Assembly (NCBI GenBank): GCA_964460935.1
Contig: CAYWSM010000436.1
Coordinates: 1-17,501, forward strand
Origin: DATMXP01 sp964460935
Lineage (GTDB): Bacteria; Acidobacteriota; Terriglobia; Terriglobales; Acidobacteriaceae
DNA length: 17,501 nt
Direction: 5' to 3'
Shown here: positions 1 to 8,500 of the stretch, piece after piece
How positions within the stretch are numbered: the stretch's first letter is position 1
How the letters are laid out: each line of letters begins with the position of its first letter
Program-made: the position numbers and the translations under genes
The notes under the pieces: generated by a model
The model's database searches: none
Seen by the model: only the letters and a program-made list of their open reading frames with translations
Told to the model about the DNA's origin: nothing

Positions 1-140
1 TTCGTATCCAGTTCGTTCAGCTTATCGACATAGCCGAGGATCGAATTCAAATCGCGCACCATGCGTGATTGCTCCTCCGGCGTGAGTTCCAGATTCGCCA
101 AATCCGCCACATATTGCACATCTTTTTCCGTAACCTTCAT
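1..140 (-). CDS. gatC: GatC, Asp/Glu-tRNA amidotransferase subunit C (partial)
   Basis: This is the first 46 codons of a gene that runs off the left edge. The protein begins MKVTEKDVQYVADLANLELT and continues with EEQSRMVRDLNSILGYVDKL, the usual N-terminal helix pair of GatC. In the family, GatC is a small subunit (about 95 residues) that holds GatA and GatB together. The GatCAB complex converts misacylated Glu-tRNA(Gln) or Asp-tRNA(Asn) to the amidated form in the cytoplasm. The ATG at 138-140 is chosen because it gives the normal family start. gatA would be expected further left, outside the window. The stretch just upstream on the same strand (141-209) is G-rich and separates gatC from the DUF721 gene. 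Confidence 0.9.
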   Translation of the reverse strand, partial: MKVTEKDVQYVADLANLELTPEEQSRMVRDLNSILGYVDKLNELDT

Positions 141-180
141 TCCGTTCCTATCCCCTACCCCCTAGCTACTATCCCCGAAG

Positions 181-203
181 CCCAACCCCTAACTCCCAAC
201 CCC
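181..203 (-). promoter_or_regulatory. G-quadruplex-type tract before gatC
   Basis: Read on the - strand, this holds four G-runs (GGGG, GGG, GGGG, GGG) with loops of 2, 5 and 2 nt. More G-runs follow at 174-177, 160-164 and 152-155. It lies on the coding strand between the DUF721 stop and the gatC ATG, so it would be in the mRNA leader of gatC if the two are co-transcribed. That it folds is inference from the base pattern. Confidence 0.45.
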
Positions 204-209
204 TAACCG

Positions 210-518
210 CTACCGTGCCCACGGTTCCTGCCGTCTGAGGTTTGGTATCACGAATTCAATTCGCTCCACCTTCTTCTTCTCGACCAATGTTGCAAATGCC
301 CGCAGATAATCCGGAACCAGCGATTCCAATTGCGACTTCCACTCCTTATCAGGAACTTCCACGCGCAGCGTTCCTCCCTCGAAGCCCATTACTCGCGTCC
401 GGTTCGACACGCCCGGCCCACACACCAGTGGCCATGCCAGCAGCGGAGCCTGATCCGCCGACGCGTTCTTTAATGCGTCTGTAAACAATTTTTGTAGATC
501 GCCTCGACCGTGCTCCAT
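210..518 (-). CDS. DUF721 / DciA-like protein
   Basis: A 102-residue protein resembling the DUF721 (DciA-related) family. The hallmark is the central stretch with W29-P-L-V-C-G, then V-S-N-R-T-R, G-F-E-G-G-T-L-R-V-E-V-P and W60. In this family the pattern is a helix leading to AW..., then a KH-like beta unit with 'G.L.V.V....W...L'. DciA proteins act with the replicative helicase DnaB. Short DUF721 proteins in other phyla are mostly uncharacterised, so the role here is open. The ATG at 516-518 has GGAG about 10 nt upstream. The frame is open for 14 codons further upstream but contains no standard start codon before a TAG near 560. It lies 69 bp upstream of gatC on the same strand. Confidence 0.7.
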   Translation of the reverse strand: MEHGRGDLQKLFTDALKNASADQAPLLAWPLVCGPGVSNRTRVMGFEGGTLRVEVPDKEWKSQLESLVPDYLRAFATLVEKKKVERIEFVIPNLRRQEPWAR

Positions 519-927
519 CCGAGCCTGACTCCACCAACCTCGTAATGCGAAGCGCTCATTCTATCAGCCGTCCGTTGCGCCGGAAGGTTGAACCTAATTC
601 ACTTCCCGGAGGACATCCCACTCCATCCCCGCCGAATCTCCTCCTGTAGTACATGCACCACATCTGCAACGTTCCGGCGGGTCCTTCACCGTTGTTTTTC
701 AAGCATTTAGGACCGAACGTTAACGTCCCGTTCAATGCACATGTTCGCCACTGAACCCGCATTTCCGCCGTTTTACGAAATGAACGTTGGGTGGTGCGGT
801 TCGTCACATTACCATGTGACGCGTGGGGAACTATCTTCTTCCCCGTCCATGGTTTGTGGTGCCCCGCGTTCGGTCCATCTTTTGGACCTAACGTGGGAAT
901 CGAGTCATCTTAGGGAGATCTTTCAGA
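519..927. other. Intergenic region with several dyads
   Basis: 409 bp between the divergent DUF721 and radical SAM genes; no convincing gene. It holds: a perfect 10-bp palindrome ACGTTAACGT at 717-726; a 7-bp inverted repeat GTCACAT-TACC-ATGTGAC at 803-820; GGGGAA/TTCCCC at 825-830 and 839-844; GGTCCA/TGGACC at 872-877 and 883-888; and a distant 10-bp inverted repeat GGACCGAACG (710-719) with CGTTCGGTCC (867-876). I could not identify a clear sigma70 promoter for either gene. Confidence 0.5.
803..820. promoter_or_regulatory. 7-bp inverted repeat, candidate operator
   Basis: GTCACAT-TACC-ATGTGAC is a perfect dyad 108 bp upstream of the radical SAM start. Seen as half-sites it is TCACA-N6-TGTGA, the reverse arrangement of a CRP/FNR site. 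The regulator is unknown. Confidence 0.35.
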
Positions 928-3072
928 ATGCATAAACCGGTCAAGTTCTTGGAGTGGGCTCTGGTGCAAGTTGCCAAAGTGGGATGGGTCGGCTACGCCG
1001 CCATCACCCGCCGCAAGACGAACCCTTCGTTCACTCCTGCCTGGTCCGATAAACCGATTCTCAAGTCATACGAGAAGTCGAAGCCGCCGCTAGGCTGGCC
1101 CCGCACCACCGACTCGCTCTGCCCCAAGTGCGTGCCCGAGATCCGCAAGCAGATTCTCGACGGCCACTTGCCGCAGGAAATTCTCAAGAACGAGAAGGCC
1201 GGCGAGATCAAGGCCACCATCATCGAGCGCGACGGCAAGATCCTGATGGTGAAGGACTGCCCCATCCACGGGCACTTCGAGGACACCATGTCCATCGATC
1301 CCGCGTTCACCAAGCATCTGGAAGAAGTTTTCCCCGGACGCGACATCCGCGCCCACAACGACGAGAAGCTCCACAACCACGGCACCAGCACGGTGAAGCA
1401 TGGCCGCGGATCGGTCCTCACCATCGACCTGACCAACCGCTGCAACATGATGTGCGATCCCTGCTTCATGGACGCCAACCAGGTCGGCTTCGTGCACGAG
1501 CTCTCGTGGTCCGAGATCAAGCAGCTCCTCGACAACGCCGTCTCGATCAAGCCGAAGCGCCAGATGTCGGTTCAGTTCTCCGGCGGTGAGCCTACGCTTT
1601 CGCCGTACTTCCTCGACGCCGTCCGTTACGCGCGCCACGTCGGATACACCTCCGTTCAGGCCGCGACCAACGGCATCGAGTTCGCGAAGTCCTTCGAGTT
1701 CGCCCAGCAGGCCGCCGAAGCTGGACTCCGCTACGTTTATCTCCAGTTCGACGGCATCGGCAACGCCGCCAACGCGCACCGCAAGGTCGGCAACCTGTTC
1801 GACGTGAAGCTCCGCGCCATCGAGAACCTCTACAAGGCCGGCGTGGATATCATTCCGGTCATCACGATCGTCAACGGCATCAACAACGAGCAGGTCGGCA
1901 AGATCGTGAAGTTCGCGCTGGATAACCCGAAAGTTATCCCGTTCCTCTCGTTCCAGCCGGTTTCGTTCACCGGACGCGACGAAGAGGTCACCGACGAGCG
2001 CCGCGCCGCGCAGCGCTACACGCTGTCGCACCTGGCGCACGACGTTAAGGACCAGGTCGGCATCGGCGAGCCCGCCCGCGACTGGTTCCCGATCTCGTTC
2101 ATGTCCACGTTCTCCGACTGGTCCGACGTCGTTCACGGACCGCAGAAGGACTGGGGGCAGCTCTCCTGCGGATGCCACCCGAACTGCGGCACCGGCATGG
2201 CCGTCATGGTCGATAAGGAGACGAAGGAAGCGAAAGCTATCACTGCGTTCCTCAACGCTGTGCAGTTGGCGAAAGATACAGCGTTCATCAACGACGCAGG
2301 CTGGTCAAAGAACTGGGCCGCGCTCGGTATGGCCTTGTCGCTCACGCGCAACTACAAGCCATTCGAGACGCCGCGCCACTTCACCATCTTCGCCTTCCTC
2401 AAGAAGATGGATAAGACGTTCGGAGTATCGAAGAAAGCGCAGTCCGGCGCCTACGGCAAAGTCAGCGGCGATCGTACGCTCGAGGACATCGAGAAGCGCC
2501 GCAAGGATCGCTGGAACGTGCTGATGATCGCCGGCATGTGGTTTCAGGACCTGTTCAACTACGATTTCCGCCGCACCGAGCAGTGCATCATTCCGTACGC
2601 GACGGTGGAAGGCGAAATCAGCTTCTGCGCGTATAACACGGGCATCGGCTGGCGCAACATCGTCGAGAAGATGCACATGACGGCCACGCTCACCAAGTGG
2701 TACGAAGAGCACGGACGCCACGAGATCTTCGCCGGCGGCAAGCGCGTCGCGATGGCTGGCGGCAACGAGCGCCATCTTGAGTTGCTGCAACTGAAAGATG
2801 AACTCGTCACCGAAACCGAGCAGAGCGATCTGGACAAACTCGGCATCGCCAAGAACGCGCGCGAAGAAAAACTCCGCCGCCGTGATGCTCAGTTGAACGT
2901 CATCGACCCGAAGCAGGAAGCCAAGAACCGCGAGATGATGAAGCTCTACAAGGAAGTCGTGCTGGGCGAAAAGCAGCCGGAAGGCTTCGTGCCGCTGACG
3001 ACTTTGGGCGCTCCGTCGAAGCCGAAGGCTACGGTCGAAGAAGACGAAGTGGCCGGCGTTCCGGGCGACTAA
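928..3072 (+). CDS. Radical SAM protein, Tes/MJ0619-like (first copy)
   Basis: A 714-residue radical SAM enzyme related to the archaeal tetraether lipid synthase (Tes/MJ0619) group. Visible motifs: a rubredoxin-like pair LCPKC (C65, C68) with CPIHGH (C111); the radical SAM cluster motif C172-x3-C176-x2-C179 within LTNRCNMMCDPCFMDAN; the SAM-binding GGEP at 219-222; QAATNGI at 245-251; YLQFDG at 271-276; a cysteine group CGCHPNC (414-420); and C579. It lacks the CPxxCGxC motif that precedes the cluster in canonical Tes and in the second copy at 16738, so it is a divergent branch. The C-terminal 100 residues are charged and helical. The ATG at 928 has AGGGAG about 11 nt upstream. A strong terminator follows at 3091. 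Tes joins lipid tails by C-C coupling; a membrane-spanning-lipid role here is inference. Confidence 0.75.
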   Translation: MHKPVKFLEWALVQVAKVGWVGYAAITRRKTNPSFTPAWSDKPILKSYEKSKPPLGWPRTTDSLCPKCVPEIRKQILDGHLPQEILKNEKAGEIKATIIERDGKILMVKDCPIHGHFEDTMSIDPAFTKHLEEVFPGRDIRAHNDEKLHNHGTSTVKHGRGSVLTIDLTNRCNMMCDPCFMDANQVGFVHELSWSEIKQLLDNAVSIKPKRQMSVQFSGGEPTLSPYFLDAVRYARHVGYTSVQAATNGIEFAKSFEFAQQAAEAGLRYVYLQFDGIGNAANAHRKVGNLFDVKLRAIENLYKAGVDIIPVITIVNGINNEQVGKIVKFALDNPKVIPFLSFQPVSFTGRDEEVTDERRAAQRYTLSHLAHDVKDQVGIGEPARDWFPISFMSTFSDWSDVVHGPQKDWGQLSCGCHPNCGTGMAVMVDKETKEAKAITAFLNAVQLAKDTAFINDAGWSKNWAALGMALSLTRNYKPFETPRHFTIFAFLKKMDKTFGVSKKAQSGAYGKVSGDRTLEDIEKRRKDRWNVLMIAGMWFQDLFNYDFRRTEQCIIPYATVEGEISFCAYNTGIGWRNIVEKMHMTATLTKWYEEHGRHEIFAGGKRVAMAGGNERHLELLQLKDELVTETEQSDLDKLGIAKNAREEKLRRRDAQLNVIDPKQEAKNREMMKLYKEVVLGEKQPEGFVPLTTLGAPSKPKATVEEDEVAGVPGD

Positions 3073-3090
3073 CTCTTATCGTTCCTACGA

Positions 3091-3119
3091 GGCGCGGCTG
3101 CGGCCGCGCCTTTTGTTTT
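3091..3119 (+). terminator. Rho-independent terminator of the radical SAM gene
   Basis: GGCGCGGC-TGCG-GCCGCGCC forms a perfect 8-bp GC stem, followed at once by TTTTGTTTT. It starts 19 nt after the stop codon and separates the gene from the CRISPR leader. Confidence 0.9.
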
Positions 3120-3265
3120 CCAGGCGGAGTAAGGCAAGGAAAAGCAAAGGCGGCGGACAGGAGTGTCCGCTCCACACAGGCTGTTTACAAGTTTGTAAGC
3201 AGGAAATAGGGGGTATCCCCTTGAGCTCAATCCTTAGAATCATCGACTTGGGTCCCACCTGCGTT
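3120..3265 (+). promoter_or_regulatory. CRISPR leader candidate with clustered dyads
   Basis: The stretch before the first repeat, in the orientation set by the tracrRNA. It contains four dyads: GCGGACA-GGAG-TGTCCGC (3153-3170); CTGTTTACAA-GT-TTGTAAGCAG (3181-3202, one mismatched pair); AGGGG-GTAT-CCCCT (3208-3221); and TTGAGCTCAA (3221-3230). No good sigma70 promoter was found; TAGAAT at 3235-3240 has no matching -35. Calling it a leader rests on position only. Confidence 0.45.
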
Positions 3266-4224
3266 GCTGGAATTGGCCGAGAGTCGCCGCTCAGATACAC
3301 TGCGACACCCGCTTGCCACTCAACCCCGCCGGCTGGAATTGGCCGAGAGTCGCCGCTCAGATACACTATGGCTTGCGCCAACTGCTGCAACATTCCAGCT
3401 GGAATTGGCCGAGAGTCGCCGCTCAGATACACTCATCTGATGTTCCCAAAAAACAGCGGCGTGGCTGGAATTGGCCGAGAGTCGCCGCTCAGATACACTT
3501 CGAACAGAAGGGCATCAAGATCAAGCACAGCTGGAATTGGCCGAGAGTCGCCGCTCAGATACACTCTGATCAATGATCGAGATCTGCAGATCATCGCTGG
3601 AATTGGCCGAGAGTCGCCGCTCAGATACACTCGGCATGCAGCTCCTCCAGCACCTCGTCGAGCTGGAATTGGCCGAGAGTCGCCGCTCAGATACACTTTC
3701 GCCGGTTGGCATAGATTGCGGCTCAACGCTGGAATTGGCCGAGAGTCGCCGCTCAGATACACTCTTTCTGTTTAGCTGCCACTGTACACTCCTGCTGGAA
3801 TTGGCCGAGAGTCGCCGCTCAGATACACTCAGCCTTGTGGCTGATACCTTCTTCAACGAGCTGGAATTGGCCGAGAGTCGCCGCTCAGATACACTAGCGC
3901 ATCGCCAACGCCTTGAACCGCTACGCTGGAATTGGCCGAGAGTCGCCGCTCAGATACACTGATGAACTCACGCGATGCAGTCTCGAACTCGCTGGAATTG
4001 GCCGAGAGTCGCCGCTCAGATACACTTGTCAACAAAATTCGACGCGATCCTGTGCAGCTGGAATTGGCCGAGAGTCGCCGCTCAGATACACTTCCGAACA
4101 TTTCCGCTCTCCCCTTCTGTGTGCTGGAATTGGCCGAGAGTCGCCGCTCAGATACACTGCCGAAAGCCGTGCGGCTGTGATCCTGACGGCTGGAATTGGC
4201 CGAGAGTCGCCGCTCAGATACACT
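3266..4224 (+). CRISPR. Type II-C CRISPR array, 15 repeats and 14 spacers
   Basis: Fifteen copies of a 36-bp repeat (GCTGGAATTGGCCGAG...GCTCAGATACACT) start at 3266, 3332, 3398, 3464, 3530, 3596, 3662, 3728, 3794, 3860, 3925, 3991, 4057, 4123 and 4189. I saw no base differences between copies, including the last. The 14 spacers are all 30 bp except the tenth (3896-3924), which is 29. No two spacers look alike. The + orientation is inferred from the tracrRNA at 8766: its departures from a perfect anti-repeat are mostly C-to-T changes that keep G-U pairing only if repeat and tracrRNA are both read on the + strand. The array converges with the cas operon, whose last gene ends 69 bp away. Spacer targets are unknown. 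Confidence 0.98.
3273..3301 (+). promoter_or_regulatory. Promoter-like pair inside each repeat (first copy shown)
   Basis: Repeat positions 8-13 read TTGGCC and positions 31-36 read TACACT, exactly 17 nt apart, resembling -35 and -10 boxes (TTGACA, TATAAT). All 15 repeats carry it. Transcription would begin about 6-8 nt inside the following spacer. Repeat-borne promoters are established for the Neisseria type II-C array; here it is inferred from sequence. Confidence 0.4.
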
Positions 4225-4258
4225 ATGTCCCGTGCAAGTTACTCATTGCACGGGACAT
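4225..4258. terminator. Perfect 13-bp hairpin at the array end
   Basis: ATGTCCCGTGCAA (4225-4237), loop GTTACTCA, then TTGCACGGGACAT (4246-4258). It starts at the base after the last repeat and lies 34 bp before the cas2 stop, between converging units. On the + strand it is followed by TTCATCTCTT, a weak T-tract, so a terminator for array transcripts is plausible; the - strand has no T-tract. It could also be a processing or boundary element. Confidence 0.5.
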
Positions 4259-4292
4259 TTCATCTCTTACCCCTTGAAAAACCAGTCTTGTG

Positions 4293-4631
4293 TCAGAACA
4301 AGAGAAGCTGATTCTGCGGTTCTTCCGGGCTCCTTGGTTTCCTTCCATAGAAAACTTCCATCTTTCCAAACTGGTGATCGGTCACGGCGATGATCCGGAC
4401 CTGCCCCAACGGCGGCACTGCCAAGCGGACAACTTTTCGATGGGCTTCGGCAGCTTCTTCGCTTGGAGTATAGCGAGCATACACCGAATACTGCAGCATC
4501 ATAAATCCATCTTTGAGCAGCGCTTTGCGAAACCGCGTATAGTTTCGTCGGTCCTCCCTTAACTCCACAGGCAAGTCGAACATGGCCATCAACCACATAG
4601 GACGAAAGGCGGAAAGAGGCGCCGGCTCCAT
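4293..4631 (-). CDS. cas2: Cas2, CRISPR adaptation protein
   Basis: 112 residues, of the Cas2 kind found in type II systems. It has the ferredoxin-like fold start WLMAMFDLPV with the conserved Asp at D19, then YTRFRKALLKDGFMMLQYSVY (30-51) and RIIAVTDHQFGKMEVFYG (79-96). It ends NQLLLF, a tail common in type II Cas2. Cas2 forms a dimer that bridges two Cas1 dimers during spacer integration. The ATG at 4631 is 2 nt after the cas1 stop, which implies translational coupling. M12 or M15 are possible shorter starts but fit the operon spacing less well. It is the last gene of the operon. Confidence 0.96.
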   Translation of the reverse strand: MEPAPLSAFRPMWLMAMFDLPVELREDRRNYTRFRKALLKDGFMMLQYSVYARYTPSEEAAEAHRKVVRLAVPPLGQVRIIAVTDHQFGKMEVFYGRKPRSPEEPQNQLLLF

Positions 4632-4633
4632 TT

Positions 4634-5521
4634 CTAGACCTCGGGAATATGCAAGTTTTCTCCCTGGCGCATAAAGGCGGCGGCAAGATCGGACGCCACG
4701 CGCGCCATGCCATCGAACAACGTGCGAGACTCACATTCAATTTCATATCTGGCGAGGAACGGTGCGAGCAGCGCCGCCTTCGCGTGCTTGTCGAGAGGCT
4801 CTGTCGGATCGTGATCTTGGACCCAGTGATAAACAGCGCGATCAATCACGGGCCGAAAAGGCTCCATCACATCGTTGGCAAGACAGAATGGATCGTAGCG
4901 ATTATGGTGTTGAAGTCCGAATGATGGATGAAGTCCGACGGAACACAAAGCGCGTGAAACTGTTGCGCGCAGAATGGCATAACCATAATTGAGATGAGAA
5001 TTCTGGTCAGGTCCCTGGCTTCCGCGCCGGAAATGAGGATCGCCAAACAGTAGTGGCCAATATCGCCGCGCCGCCTGCGATTCGTGATGCCCTGCGTCTC
5101 CTGAGCGAACGCGCTCTGCCATGACAAGCAAGCCATCATCACTTCCATGCAGTTGTCTCAGAAGCCGCCCCTGAGCGCAAATCTTCGCCCTCACCAGTTG
5201 CTGCCACAACCGTTTGCGCAGTGGGAGTGAAGCGCTGATCTGCGCCGCGAAGCGCTCAGTCTGCGTGCTGTGGACTTGCAAAGGAAGAGTCATGGCCGAC
5301 GGAAGATGTTTCCCATCCATAAAGACCACAGAACCGCCGTTTTCGGCCAGTCCGCTGACTACCGCTTGCGTTAGCGACACCTGCGGCTGCGACAGCACGA
5401 GCACCGCAACTTCCGACATCGGCGTCGTAACGGCGTCAGCTCCGTCGGGTTCGATCACCAGTTGCGAAAGACGCACGCTCAATCTCGCAGGCCGGTCCGA
5501 GATGTCGAGGATGCGCTCCAT
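4634..5521 (-). CDS. cas1: Cas1, CRISPR integrase (type II)
   Basis: 295 residues, the normal size for type II Cas1. Catalytic residues are visible: E147 in GHHESQAARRYW, H205 in LHPSFGLQHHNRYDPF, and E220 in LANDVMEPFRP, close to the spacing in other type II Cas1 proteins. The N-terminal half (1-100) is the beta-sandwich dimerisation domain and the rest is the helical catalytic domain. With Cas2 it inserts new spacers at the leader end of the array. Its ATG overlaps the cas9 TGA by one base (TGATG), so expression is coupled to cas9. No csn2 or cas4 is present, as expected for subtype II-C. Confidence 0.97.
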   Translation of the reverse strand: MERILDISDRPARLSVRLSQLVIEPDGADAVTTPMSEVAVLVLSQPQVSLTQAVVSGLAENGGSVVFMDGKHLPSAMTLPLQVHSTQTERFAAQISASLPLRKRLWQQLVRAKICAQGRLLRQLHGSDDGLLVMAERVRSGDAGHHESQAARRYWPLLFGDPHFRRGSQGPDQNSHLNYGYAILRATVSRALCSVGLHPSFGLQHHNRYDPFCLANDVMEPFRPVIDRAVYHWVQDHDPTEPLDKHAKAALLAPFLARYEIECESRTLFDGMARVASDLAAAFMRQGENLHIPEV

Positions 5522-8500
5522 CAGGAACGAATCTTTCCGAGAGCATCAACGAACACCTTGCGGCAGTTCCATTCTTTCAACTTTTCAAACTTGCCAACGC
5601 CTTGAGTTCTCACGAGATCAGCCGTTGTATCAGAACCTCTTTCCATATCTGCCAACTTGCGGGCTTCCGTATGTCGAACAAAAGTTATTTCAGCGTCACT
5701 GACTGTTCGCACTACGAATATATTGCGGCGTCCGAATTTACCGTCGTCCATCTCAACAAGATCGCCGCTCATCAGCGTGAACAGATACTGAGCATCTTCA
5801 GCGCCTGGCAGTTTCTTTTCGATCACAGACAATCCAGCTCGTTTTCGCCCAATGGCTTCCGGACGACTCATTACACCTGGGCTCTCCCACACCCGATTGC
5901 CCTTTTTGTCCAGTGTTTCGAAAATGGCGACGTGATGATTTCCTGCGGAAGCCACGTATCCGTGTCCTGTTGCACTGACAGGAGTGCTCACCCGCACGCG
6001 GACGCGCCGGATCGGTACCTGCTTGCCTCTGTGCGTTATCAGCATCGGAACATTGCTCTCCAGTGTTTTCGGGTCGCCGCCGAGTTCTTCAACCTTGGCT
6101 CGGACGGCCTCACGAACCGTCGGATCAACGATGTCCGCAATCTGTTTTTCTGAAAGAGTATGCACAGGCTTGCGGACATGGACTACCGTCTTGGTTTGTG
6201 CCTTTCGTTTGCCATTTGAGGCCACGAGAACTTGGCGCGGAGCACTGTAATTTGTCTCCTCGTGCAGCGGGCCCTGTAACTTGTGTGAGGGACGATGCGA
6301 TACGACCATTCGTTCAATAGTAGGTCGAACGCTGTCCACAAAATCCCTCCAAGGTTGCTGTACTCGGGGCATCGAGCGGGTTGCAGAGCCTGCGGAGACG
6401 GCAAGGCTTAGCCGTTGTATTGCATGGTTGGAACTTAAGGCGATCACAATGGCATCTACCGCATGGTGGCGATGGTCAGTGCGCGGCTTTCCTCGTTTTG
6501 GGCTGGAGGGTGCTGGTTCGCTTTCTCTTAGGATTGCTTCCAGTTGCCACTCCCGCCTCAGCGTCGCCGTTAAAAGCCCGCTGCTGGCAAAGATCACTCG
6601 TTTGCCGGTTCCGTCCGGCTGCTTTATATCCCTGCCGCCGTACAAATTTCCCAGGTAGCGCGCGGCGAGTTTGCTTACGTAGCGTGTATCATTCAATCGC
6701 CGGGCCGCAAAGCTATCCGCCTTATCTGGATCAAGCTCGGTGGCATCGCTGATCTTAAAACGTTCGAGTTTGTCCGGGTTCTTCCATTTCGCGACACGCG
6801 CTAGCACCTTGTTCCATTCCTCTTCGTTAGAGGCAAATGCCTCAAATGGCGTGCGTCCGAGCTTTCGCTCATTGCACAGCCGGTGTGCGAGAGTCTTATT
6901 GGCGAAAGAATTATCGGCAAAACGGTTGCGAGGCAGAATGTGCTCGACCTGGATATCGCCGTCAAACAATCGTTTGAAGTTAATCTGTTCGCCGCAGTAC
7001 GGGCAAATTCCCCCGCATTCCTCAAATAAAAGAACTTTCTCGATATCCAATCCGGATGGTTGCGGCCGATGCGCCTCGTCGAGAATCTTCTTCACGGCCG
7101 CTTTCCTGGCGGACTCGCGATTCCGCATCTGCTTCCAATCGTTTTCCCTCTGTTTTGCATTGCGTTTCAGATCACGCGCCAATTCAATCCGTATTTCGGC
7201 AGGCTTGCCATATTTGCGGACAAGAGCGTTAACTACTTTTCTCAATTCGGTTAGTGCTCGCGTCACAGCGGGATTTGGCACTTGAGGGAGGACATCTTCG
7301 AGAGGCGGAAGCAATTCATAGATCTTCCCGCCAGAAAACGATGTCCCGTAAATCTGATCTTCGGCCGTCTTGAAATGAATACCTGATTCCATCAACTCCA
7401 ACAGGCGGCGCATGGCCTTAAGGGAGAGCCGATGATATCCATCTTCGAGGTGTACACCGCAAACGGCGATGGCATCATCTGCGGCAAGTCCACAATTCTT
7501 CATCAGAACGGAAGCCAGTTCCTCGTTATCGTTTACATCCAAGCAGGCCGATACTATGGAGTTCTTTTCAGCCAGGGGCACTTGCTTCCATAGATCGGGG
7601 ATGGCACGCATCATCGCCGCGTTAGTACGATTGCCCGGAAGCTTCTTTTCCCCGCCGCGCTCAAGATTGAAGCGCACGCCTTTGCCGAGCCCGAACAACT
7701 GACGAATGGCTTCGAACTTTAGGTCGCCTTCATCATCGAGCTTCTGGAGCAACAGCGTCCGTTGTTCGGGTGTGAGCCGCTGTGTCTTGACGTCATCGCC
7801 GTATTCAAGGTCGTTTACCTTTTGAAGCAGTCGGAAGTGTTGTGCCGCCAAACTTCCCATCGGAGCACGCCTCTCGGTTGGCTCCAGTTCGCACATGCCA
7901 ATCAGATGGTCATTGCGAGCAATTGGCCGCTGGAAGAAAAGGAGATCGTAGATACTACTTCTTAGGCCAGGGTGCAGTTGATGATGTACTACTTGTGCAT
8001 TCCAGATCGCCTCGAATTCATGGATGAACATCTTGCGATCGGTCCAGCGTGAGCGTACTCGTTGGTCAGCGACTGACAAAGTCGCAAAGTATTCTCCAAG
8101 CGTCCGTGTACCGGAGTGAGCGATGGCCTCAGAGAGTTGCTGGATTCCTGCCTTGACTTTTCCAAGATCATCCTTCTGCTTTTCTGTCTTCTTTTCCTTC
8201 TTGCTCTCGTTGGCCTCCGCGAGTTTCGCTTCATCCCGACGATTGCTCTTGAAGCCGCGGCGTTGGCCAAGGTGGTACAGAATGCGCCCGAACTCATCGG
8301 CTTTCAGTGGCTCGTCGAGAGCACACTTGCGCAGGAAGTAAACCAATGATTGTTCGGGAATTCCGTTTTCTTGTAAGCGAGTCCGCCAGCGTTCTCGGAG
8401 GCAGGTGTCGAGTTGTTCTAAATGCTTGTGTCTGCCGGCGCTGTCGTTTGAACCGGACGGCAGCAGGTTGTGTTCCTGCAATAGCCTAAATAGATCCCGT

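Noticed and set aside
556..935. Short open frames (83 and 66 codons) between DUF721 and the radical SAM gene
   Set aside because: No ribosome site, no family resemblance, odd composition; the region is better read as regulatory.
1090..2178. 362-codon open frame on the - strand inside the first radical SAM gene
   Set aside because: Low-complexity shadow (rich in V, L, D, G, E) of a clearly real gene on the other strand.
3085..4311. Several open frames across the array, with repeated peptides such as AGIGRESPLRYT, NWPRVAAQIH, ELAESRRSDTL and YLSGDSRPIPA
   Set aside because: They are translations of the CRISPR repeat in different frames. The 66-bp period is a multiple of 3, which keeps the frames open.
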